This document shows, piece by piece, positions 1 to 5,563 of a stretch of DNA of 8,928 bases. Origin of the DNA: RGIG3701 sp964438515 (GTDB lineage: Bacteria > Planctomycetota > Planctomycetia > Pirellulales > Thermoguttaceae). The notes below the pieces were generated by a model, which was not told where the DNA came from, searched no databases, and worked only from the letters and a program-made list of their open reading frames with translations. A program made the position numbers and the translations under genes. The stretch lies in contig CAYTLK010000137.1 of NCBI GenBank assembly GCA_964438515.1, forward strand, positions 1 through 8,928. Direction: 5' to 3'. How positions within the stretch are numbered: position 1 is the stretch's first letter; every line of letters starts with the position of its first letter.

Positions 1-5
1 TCAAC

Positions 6-55
6 ACTCACTCATTGAGCGCGTTTTCACGGATCTCGCGGAACTTTTCGTTCAG
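6..55 (-). repeat. Tail repeat, copy A (50 bp, spans the P1 stop)
   Basis: These 50 bases are identical to 5481-5530 (copy C) and differ at two positions from 2905-2954 (copy B). Here the repeat is not the C-terminal code of the gene it touches. P1 stops at its inner edge (TGA 52-54), and the conserved reading LNEKFREIRENALNE lies in the -1 frame relative to P1. Confidence 0.9.
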
Positions 56-1200
56 ATGGGCGGGTAACCGGGCGTGAATAACCCATAAAACTCACGCGCC
101 GCCTGAAGTGCTTCCGCCTGTTTTTCTAGTTGCGCCTCGTTTTCTTGGCGTTTGTAAGAAAAAGAGGGATTGAAGGTTCCCGGATTCGGTGCCGCTTTAC
201 CAAAACGACGCAACATCGCATACTGCTGAACCTCCGGAAGAGTCCGAAGCCATTCACAAAAAGGCTGAAGGTGCAAACGAGCGACTGCCTTTATCTGCGC
301 AAAATCCTCCTCACGTTGCAGCTCTGAAAGTTGTACAGTTTCCATATATTCCAAAAACATCCGCACAAACCGAACTTCATCCTTCAATGTCCCGTCATCC
401 AGAACCGCTTCCAACGCCTTCCAGCCGTCGAGCGTCTCGGGAAGGCCCTCTATCGAAGGCTTCGAAATTTGTCCACGAATCGTATTGTAAGAAAAGTGCA
501 TTCCAGCAGCCTCGATTCCAAGGTTCAGCCGTCGTCGAAAGAACTCACTTCGATCCTCGTCCGTCAGAATCCACGCATCAAGCGGGTCGTCCGTCCATTG
601 TTCGAAAAGTTCGCGCTGTTTCGCAGAACAATCTTTCAGCAAGACGGTCGTTTCGAACGTTTTCGCCGCAGATTCGGGACTCTGGAACTCCAGCTTCAGC
701 GTCATTTTTTGCGGTTTCGTCTTTACTGCTTGAGAAATGTCCTTCCAAAACGGGTGGTTCCAGTCCCACAAAGCCGGAAATTCGAGCGTTTCCAGTCCGA
801 CCCACAGTTCTTCGCCGGGATTCATCCGCACCTGTGACTGCCATGCAGTTCCGGGAGTGTACGTTGGATTTTCCTCCCTCCGCCGCACAAAATGAGGAGC
901 GTTCCATACAAAAGTTGTTTCGGAGGCCGACGAAGAAAACGTGCATGTTTTCAGGGTGAAAACGTCTTGGATGGAACTCTGAAATCGAATCTGTTTTTCG
1001 TCACAAATATTTTTCATTCGCATACCGACGTAGAAAAAATCGCCGAACGAAAGCGTCCCGGGAGCCGTTTCCAGCACAAATTCCAGTTCGCTGTCTGCGG
1101 CATCTTTCAGATTTAAATCCGACGCAACCTCTTCTGCCGAAAGGACTTGCGGTCCGATGAAAACCAGCAGAAACAGACAGTGTATCAAAAAAATTTTCAT
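52..1200 (-). CDS. P1: exported protein of unknown function; ORF ends inside an out-of-frame copy of the shared tail repeat
   Basis: A 382-residue protein with a Sec signal peptide (MKIFLIHCLFLLVFIGPQVLSA, likely cleavage after LSA at 20-22; no lipobox). The ribosome site GGAGG (1205-1209) sits in the 12-bp gap after P2. Motifs match P2 and P4 in order: LSFGDFFYVGM (50-60), WDWNHPFWKD (145-154), LPETLDGWKALE (253-264), KDEVRFVRMFLE (273-284) and CEWLRTLP (315-322). The segment 349-372 is a charged, Q/E/A-rich probable helix. The ORF ends GYPPI-TGA, and that TGA is made by the first bases of the tail repeat: the -1 frame continues with LNEKFREIRENALNE and a stop. Its length after the DE-R-E motif (about 95 residues) is close to that of P2 and P4, so the protein is not obviously truncated. 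Either the repeat sits behind a normal end, or a late indel shifted the frame. Confidence 0.84.
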   Translation of the reverse strand: MKIFLIHCLFLLVFIGPQVLSAEEVASDLNLKDAADSELEFVLETAPGTLSFGDFFYVGMRMKNICDEKQIRFQSSIQDVFTLKTCTFSSSASETTFVWNAPHFVRRREENPTYTPGTAWQSQVRMNPGEELWVGLETLEFPALWDWNHPFWKDISQAVKTKPQKMTLKLEFQSPESAAKTFETTVLLKDCSAKQRELFEQWTDDPLDAWILTDEDRSEFFRRRLNLGIEAAGMHFSYNTIRGQISKPSIEGLPETLDGWKALEAVLDDGTLKDEVRFVRMFLEYMETVQLSELQREEDFAQIKAVARLHLQPFCEWLRTLPEVQQYAMLRRFGKAAPNPGTFNPSFSYKRQENEAQLEKQAEALQAAREFYGLFTPGYPPI

Positions 1201-1204
1201 GTTT

Positions 1205-1209
1205 CCTCC
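1205..1209 (-). promoter_or_regulatory. Ribosome binding site of P1 in the P2-P1 gap
   Basis: GGAGG in the mRNA lies within the 12 bp between the P2 stop and the P1 ATG, 4 nt before the start. Ribosomes finishing P2 would reach it directly, which supports coupled translation. Confidence 0.7.
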
Positions 1210-1212
1210 ATT

Positions 1213-2673
1213 TCACTCTTCCTGCAAAAGCGGAATATTTTGTACACAACCCTTGAGATAGTGTATCATCAACCTTTCGTCATGGTTCTCATACTTGGCC
1301 GAATCTTCAGCAGTCATTTCCATACGCGGCGCAAACCCCTGCGTATGCCTCTTGTAATACGCGCTCTGAACGTCCGGCAAACTCTCCCACCAGCGCTGAA
1401 TCTCTTGAGCGGCGTCCAACTTTTGAATTTCGTTAAAACAAGACCTTTTTGTTCTTCGATCCTGAACCGTACATCTTTCAAACAATTCCACACTTAAGCG
1501 CGTCATTTTCATCTCATCGCGCATCGATCCCGCGCTCCACGAATCTTCCAGCGCCTGCCACTCCTCCATCGTTTCCGGCATCTCCGTCCCGAACGGCATC
1601 CGCTGGCGCATAAACGAAAACGGAAGGTACGGAATTCCGCGAACGTAAAGACGCGTCGGCCACGAATCGACTACCTCATGGGTCGGTTTCCAGAAAAAAT
1701 CGTTCGGCCCCTGCTTTTTCGGGAAAAACTCTGGCGGAGTGGTTTCGAACCATCGGTCGATCTGCGCCATTTCAGAGGGTTTGCGCGCTTTAATCCCCAA
1801 AAAGAAATATCGGTCGACTCGCAAATAATCGCTCGGAATCTGCATGTCGGGAAGCGTCACTTTGACGGAAATCAGGACGTTCCGTTTTTCAAGATCCTTT
1901 TTCACCTTGTTCCAGAACGCACTGTATTTCCAGTCCTGCAACGGCGGAAAACAGGCGCAGGCCACATAAAGCACCACTTTCTGACCCGGCTGCATTCGAA
2001 TCTTCTTCATTGGAGGCTGAATCGCACACACATTGTCCATCGGATTTTCCATATATTCGACGTCATCGACAAACAGTGCCTCAGATTCCCAGAAATTTTG
2101 ATACGAGTCGGGCGTCGGAAACGGCCAATCTTCTTCTTCCTTCACCGCTTCCTCATCAGTAAAATCCGGGTTCATGACCTTGCACTCCATACTGGCCAAA
2201 TCCTGAAAAAGCTTTTCGGGTGCATTGGTTCTGCGAGCGAGGTCCTGACGAAAATGGGACCAAACGTTGGTGGAACAATAACTCGGAAACTTGCATTTCA
2301 CGACGCTGTCGCTCACATTTTGAACGACGTACCCGAAATAGACGGGGTCGCCGAATTGGAATTCGCAGGGATAGCACTCCAGGAAGCAGCGGATTTTTCC
2401 GTGAAAATACGATTCTCCGTCACTGTACGCGCCGAGGGGAATTCTCGCAACGAGCGCCTCCGGATCGACACTCTTTGATTCTGTATTTGATTCGTTTTTT
2501 GATTGATTTTCGATTTTTGCTACAGTAACAGAGTCTGAGACAGAATTCGAATTCGCAACGTCTTTTGACGCATTATTTTCCGTATCGTTCGAAGTTTTTC
2601 GAACCTCGCAACCCGCCCCCCCCACGAGGCTCGCCGCCAGCAAAAAAACGAACAACAATCTATTATATTTCAT
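1213..2673 (-). CDS. P2: predicted lipoprotein of unknown function with an 8-G tract in its signal-peptide codons
   Basis: A 486-residue lipoprotein, the longest of the cluster. MKYNRLLFVFLLAASLVGGAGC gives a signal peptide with a lipobox-like GAGC (C22; the G at -3 is less usual). I chose the ATG at 2671-2673 because AAAGGA (2681-2686) lies 7 nt upstream; a TTG at 2700 would add 9 residues without a ribosome site. A Ser/Asn/Lys-rich linker (about 24-70) is typical of surface lipoproteins. Then come FQFGDPVYFGYVVQNVSD (105-122), an acidic insert (about 170-215), LQDWKYSAFWNK (245-256), MPETMEEWQALE (365-376), RDEMKMTRLSVE (385-396) and RWWESLP (427-433). Codons 17-20 contain eight consecutive G, a possible slippage site that would switch the reading frame. 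The downstream P1 gene begins 12 bp after this stop, so the two are probably cotranscribed and translationally coupled. Confidence 0.87.
   Translation of the reverse strand: MKYNRLLFVFLLAASLVGGAGCEVRKTSNDTENNASKDVANSNSVSDSVTVAKIENQSKNESNTESKSVDPEALVARIPLGAYSDGESYFHGKIRCFLECYPCEFQFGDPVYFGYVVQNVSDSVVKCKFPSYCSTNVWSHFRQDLARRTNAPEKLFQDLASMECKVMNPDFTDEEAVKEEEDWPFPTPDSYQNFWESEALFVDDVEYMENPMDNVCAIQPPMKKIRMQPGQKVVLYVACACFPPLQDWKYSAFWNKVKKDLEKRNVLISVKVTLPDMQIPSDYLRVDRYFFLGIKARKPSEMAQIDRWFETTPPEFFPKKQGPNDFFWKPTHEVVDSWPTRLYVRGIPYLPFSFMRQRMPFGTEMPETMEEWQALEDSWSAGSMRDEMKMTRLSVELFERCTVQDRRTKRSCFNEIQKLDAAQEIQRWWESLPDVQSAYYKRHTQGFAPRMEMTAEDSAKYENHDERLMIHYLKGCVQNIPLLQEE
2616..2623 (-). repeat. 8-G homopolymer in the P2 signal-peptide codons
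   Basis: Eight C on the plus strand, eight G in the P2 mRNA, covering the end of codon 17 through the start of codon 20 (V-G-G-A), two codons before the lipidation cysteine. It is the longest G/C homopolymer I see in the window. Gain or loss of one base would shift the frame right after the hydrophobic core. Confidence 0.9.
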
Positions 2674-2680
2674 AATGATT

Positions 2681-2686
2681 TCCTTT
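2681..2686 (-). promoter_or_regulatory. Ribosome binding site deciding the P2 start
   Basis: AAAGGA in the mRNA, 7 nt before the ATG at 2671-2673. It favours this ATG over the TTG at 2700, and gives a signal peptide that begins with the usual basic residues. Confidence 0.7.
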
Positions 2687-2716
2687 CTGCAAACGCGCAA
2701 CCGATCTGAATCGAAG

Positions 2717-2743
2717 CATGAACTGCATGAAACTCATGAATTC
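2717..2743. repeat. Three tandem 9-bp units (CATGAAxTx type) upstream of P2
   Basis: CATGAACTG, CATGAAACT and CATGAATTC follow each other with no gap, 44-70 bp before the P2 start codon. The last one also forms an inverted pair with AATTCATG at 2767-2774. It could be a regulator-binding array or a chance low-complexity stretch. Confidence 0.45.
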
Positions 2744-2800
2744 TTTTTTCAATTATATTTTCGTGAAATTCATGTATTTCGTAGTTTACTTTACTTGTAC

Positions 2801-2874
2801 AATCTGCAAAAATCAGCGCAATCTGCGGGACCGTGAACCAAACAGCCCGCGGATTTCGCAGAGGAACGCAGATT
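2801..2874. repeat. Long imperfect inverted repeat between P3 and P2, built of AATCTGCG-like units
   Basis: The left arm 2801-2829 and right arm 2846-2874 are each 29 nt and pair at about 21 of 29 positions around a 16-nt loop. The best blocks are AATCTGC against GCAGATT at the ends and AATCTGCGGG against CCCGCGGATT near the loop. The arms themselves contain near-repeats of AATCTGCG (2801, 2811, 2820; inverted near 2851-2874). It has no coding frame that continues into a neighbour. It resembles a dispersed intergenic repeat more than a terminator, since no T-run follows on either strand. Confidence 0.65.
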
Positions 2875-2897
2875 GATTATTTTTTGCAGAATCACGC

Positions 2898-2930
2898 CGT
2901 GAAAACTCACTCATTGAGCGCGTTTTCACG
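2898..2930 (-). other. Hairpin spanning the P3 stop codon
   Basis: CGTGAAAAC (2898-2906) and GTTTTCACG (2922-2930) form a perfect 9-bp stem with a 15-nt loop that holds the last codons and stop of P3. One arm is in the tail repeat, the other mostly in the flank specific to copy B. No U-tract follows on the minus strand, so an intrinsic terminator is doubtful; it could instead slow 3'-end decay of the mRNA. Confidence 0.4.
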
Positions 2931-2987
2931 TATTTCGCGGAACTTTTCGTTCAGCTTCAAAAGTTTCGCCTCCCAACCCTCCGGAAG
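2905..2987 (-). repeat. Tail repeat, copy B (83 bp, 3' end of P3)
   Basis: It matches copy C over 83 bp with 3 differences by my count. All three are third-position synonymous changes (GAA/GAG, ATA/ATC, GCG/GCA). It encodes the last 26 residues of P3 (LPEGWEAKLLKLN...RENALNE) plus the stop and two more bases. Upstream of the repeat P3 and P5 are much less alike at the DNA level. Confidence 0.92.
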
Positions 2988-3887
2988 AGGCGGCTGTGGG
3001 TTGCCGCCCTCTGTCCAAAGGCGGTACGTCATCAAAATCTTTTGCGGAAATGGCCGCGATTCGACAAAATCCGTCACCGCTTCCATCGTCCCTTCATCAT
3101 GCAAATATTCAAGAATCAGACGCGTCAGCTGAATCTCGTCCCGTGTGGTCGACGGAGCCTTAAGCAGCGTCTCATCCCCGCCAAAGGCCGCATCCCCAAG
3201 ATAAAAATCGTACACATCGTCTCCTGTAGAGTTCGATCTCTCGGTAAACCACGATTTAATTCGTTTCAGTTCCAGCTCGTCGCGAGGAAGAAAAGAATTG
3301 ACGTAAAGCGTAAAAGATTTATCAAAATAATATTCGTCTTCTGCATGATAACTGTCGGGTTTCAAAACCAGAAAATACGTTTCAAACGGCTCCAAATCTA
3401 TTCTTTGCCAAACCTCTTCTTCCGCAGAAAAATTCTGGAGGAACATTCGTTTCGCAAGATAGATTCGATGTCCCGGCAAAAGATCCGGCCCCTTTTTGGT
3501 TGTCATTTCAGGTCCTCTTCCGAAATTTCTTCGCACCAAATGCCCTGAAAGGACAAAGCGCAAATCCCGAGGCGCAAAAACATTCGGAATGGTCTCGTCT
3601 GAAACGTTTTGAAGGTACGTCAAGTAATAAATGACATCGCCTTGCTGCGGACGCACAGGGTAGATTTCGACACAAAATTTCATTTTGGAGTCGAATTTTT
3701 CGGAAAACTTCCAAACATTTCCCGCAACTTCGCACTGAAAGTCTCCGCATTCTTCCACAAGCCCTGCGAAATTCTGCAAAAAGACATCGGGTCTCTTCCT
3801 CAAACGGTGATCCTGCGCCCGCCCCAAAGCGGCTGCGCACGACGCCAAAACAAAAAACGAACAAATGAAAAGCGGTCTAATTTTCAT
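2907..3887 (-). CDS. P3: predicted lipoprotein of unknown function with the 26-residue shared tail
   Basis: A 326-residue protein, the smallest of the cluster. The signal peptide ends in a canonical lipobox LASC (residues 14-17), so lipidation at C17 is likely. The start is supported by AAGGAGA at 3893-3899, 5 nt from the ATG. The N-terminal region has YPVRPQQGDVIYYLTYLQNVSDE (near 76-98), which parallels the FGD region of P2 (shared QNVSD), with QQGD in place of FGD. The DW...FWK and P-x-T-x3-W motifs of P1, P2 and P4 are missing. The C-terminal signature is present: TRDEIQLTRLILE (248-260), FVESRPFPQKI (274-284) and MTYRLW (286-291), followed by the tail 301-326, identical in protein to P5. 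The family function is not known to me. The stop codon lies inside a 9-bp-stem hairpin made partly from the tail repeat. Confidence 0.85.
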   Translation of the reverse strand: MKIRPLFICSFFVLASCAAALGRAQDHRLRKRPDVFLQNFAGLVEECGDFQCEVAGNVWKFSEKFDSKMKFCVEIYPVRPQQGDVIYYLTYLQNVSDETIPNVFAPRDLRFVLSGHLVRRNFGRGPEMTTKKGPDLLPGHRIYLAKRMFLQNFSAEEEVWQRIDLEPFETYFLVLKPDSYHAEDEYYFDKSFTLYVNSFLPRDELELKRIKSWFTERSNSTGDDVYDFYLGDAAFGGDETLLKAPSTTRDEIQLTRLILEYLHDEGTMEAVTDFVESRPFPQKILMTYRLWTEGGNPQPPLPEGWEAKLLKLNEKFREIRENALNE

Positions 3888-4068
3888 TGGAGTCTCCTTG
3901 TGAAACCAATATTGGAGCTTTATACGAACACTATTTTGAATTTCCTTTTTCCCGTCGTTACTCTATGAAGAAACGGCATCCGAAGTCGCTCAGTGTGAAA
4001 ATTTCAAACGGAAACGCTGGAACGTTTTTCGTAATTTATCCTCGAAATTCACAAAACAGGTTTTTTTC

Positions 4069-5244
4069 TCAACGATTCACGTATTTCAAATAACCTCCAA
4101 TTAAATTACGAATTTTCAGGATGATTTCAACCGTCTGATTTTCAGCCTCAAATGTCTCAGAAAGATAGGAAAATGTTTCTGAATTACGGGCGGAAGTGAA
4201 CATCGACAACGATTGAGAACGAGACATTTGCTGCGCCAATCCAGCACGTTCGCACGGCGGAAGAATCTCCAGCCAGCTGCGAAGAGGAAGAGTCACAGAA
4301 CGCCATCGCTCATAATTCTCCTCGCGACTAATGTGGAAACTCGCACGAAAATCCGAATTCTCCATAATTTCCAGAATATGACGCGTAAAAGTCACTTCGT
4401 CCCGCAGCGTCCCAGGCGTAAGCGCCGCCTCAAGGTCCCGCCATTCCTGCACCGTTCGAGGCATTCCCGCCCCAGCCGGCTTGGAAATGTCGGGACACAG
4501 CAGCTCGCTCGAAAGTCGGCACGGCCCAATCTGCACCCACGTCGGCACTTTTTTCATTTCCAAACGATCGTATTTCGTCTCCTGCCAGCTTTGAAGCCAC
4601 TTCATTTCTTGTGCCGAACGCAGCTCCAGAGGAAGCGAAACGGAAAACGTTTCCGTTTTTCCTGTCCAAAAAAGATACTCAAACTCAAAATCCAGAATCG
4701 TTTTGGCGCCCGCTTCGGAGGAGTTCAAAATGGTTCGAACCGCTTTCCAAAACGGAGTTTTCCAATCCTCAAGCGACGGCAGTTCGACGGTCTGAATCCC
4801 TCGTCGAACGCATTCGTACGGGTTCACATAAGGGCGCGGAAGAATATCTACCATAGGTGTGAACGGGACGGTTTCCACATCTTCATCGATCATCGGAATC
4901 GGTTTGGGCGGCGGCGGACATTCCCATTCGAAGTTCAAGTCCGGCACATCGCGGCACGAACACGTATAACGCATCAAAATACAGGCTTTTTGGTCTGGTT
5001 CTCCAAGCGGAACGCGTTCCTTCGTCTGATTTTGCAGCGCAACCGCGACGAACAGCGAATCTCCGAACTGAGCCGTTTCCGGGAACGACTCGAACTGAAT
5101 CGAGATTTTCTCCTCAATGCTCACCTCGTCTTCGACACCGATTGTTTCATCGAGTTCCTCACCGATTTCTGCGCACCCCGTGCTGCATGCGCTTGCAAGG
5201 ATAGAAAACACTATCAGCATTCTTTTACTCTTCCAACTTTTCAT
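4069..5244 (-). CDS. P4: predicted lipoprotein of unknown function (FGD / DW-FWK paralogue)
   Basis: A 391-residue exported protein. The N-terminus has a basic n-region (MKSWKSKR), a hydrophobic stretch and two possible lipidation cysteines, C20 (LASAC) and C24 (STGC), so it is probably a lipoprotein. The start is fixed by AAGGAGA at 5252-5258, 7 nt from the ATG. An acidic linker (residues 28-45) leads to a beta-rich region with QFGDSLFVAVALQNQTKE (59-76). There is a Pro-rich stretch near 109-117, then LEDWKTPFWK (158-167), MPRTVQEWRDLE (261-272), RDEVTFTRHILE (281-292) and SWLEILP (323-329). These motifs recur in the same order in P1 and P2. No catalytic motif is recognisable. The gene is free-standing, with 238 bp before it and 181 bp after it. 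Just before the stop, 12 bases match the P3 copy of the shared tail repeat, in another frame. Confidence 0.85.
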   Translation of the reverse strand: MKSWKSKRMLIVFSILASACSTGCAEIGEELDETIGVEDEVSIEEKISIQFESFPETAQFGDSLFVAVALQNQTKERVPLGEPDQKACILMRYTCSCRDVPDLNFEWECPPPPKPIPMIDEDVETVPFTPMVDILPRPYVNPYECVRRGIQTVELPSLEDWKTPFWKAVRTILNSSEAGAKTILDFEFEYLFWTGKTETFSVSLPLELRSAQEMKWLQSWQETKYDRLEMKKVPTWVQIGPCRLSSELLCPDISKPAGAGMPRTVQEWRDLEAALTPGTLRDEVTFTRHILEIMENSDFRASFHISREENYERWRSVTLPLRSWLEILPPCERAGLAQQMSRSQSLSMFTSARNSETFSYLSETFEAENQTVEIILKIRNLIGGYLKYVNR

Positions 5245-5467
5245 CGCTAAATCTCCTTAAAGTGGGTATTGCACAGACTGAATTGCCTGAATATGAGGAA
5301 CTGAAATACTTCCCATCCTCCATTTGCTTGAGATATACGGATTCCACTTGAAAAAACAGTTTTAAATCGTGAGCCACGCCAGGCGATGGCACTACCGCAC
5401 AAGTGGAGCCCTCGTTGGGCGAGAACGTCAAGCGGATGAAACTTTCAAAAAATACCCCGCCCTTCAT
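5225..5467 (-). CDS. Doubtful small ORF (80 codons) filling the P5-P4 gap
   Basis: An open frame from the ATG at 5465-5467 runs the whole spacer between P5 and P4 and overlaps the first 20 bp of P4. GAAGGG stands just before the ATG as a weak ribosome site; the frame also stays open to a TTG at 5479. The product (MKGGVFFESFIRLTFSPNEG...) has no signal peptide and no domain I recognise. It could be a real small protein coupled to P4, a remnant of a lost paralogue, or chance. The strong AAGGAGA of P4 lies within its coding sequence, which slightly favours an untranslated leader. Confidence 0.2.
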   Translation of the reverse strand: MKGGVFFESFIRLTFSPNEGSTCAVVPSPGVAHDLKLFFQVESVYLKQMEDGKYFSSSYSGNSVCAIPTLRRFSDEKLEE

Positions 5468-5480
5468 CGTACCCTTCAAA

Positions 5481-5563
5481 ACTCACTCATTGAGCGCGTT
5501 TTCACGGATCTCGCGGAACTTTTCGTTCAGCTTCAAAAGTTTTGCCTCCCAACCCTCCGGAAG
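5481..5563 (-). repeat. Tail repeat, copy C (83 bp, 3' end of P5)
   Basis: It encodes the same 26 C-terminal residues as copy B. The first 50 bases (5481-5530) are identical to copy A. The encoded tail is rich in Lys, Glu and Asn with regularly spaced Leu/Phe/Ile, as in an amphipathic helix. A role as an anchoring or sorting tail is inference only. Confidence 0.92.

Noticed and set aside
52..100. Programmed -1 frameshifting that would let P1 read the conserved tail
   Set aside because: The shift would have to occur in the last 14 or so codons, after a TGA in the -1 frame, and I see no X XXY YYZ slippery heptamer or strong downstream stem there. Mutation or recombination is simpler.
2587..2604. 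Perfect 7-bp hairpin GTTCGAA/TTCGAAC in the P2 coding sequence just after the poly-G tract
   Set aside because: It is a short palindrome inside ordinary codons (V-R-K-T-S-N); without conservation data it is not separable from chance.
4213..5250. Long plus-strand frame (345 codons) opposite P4
   Set aside because: P4 has a signal peptide, a strong ribosome site and motifs shared with P1 and P2. The antisense product is very Arg-rich and has none of these.
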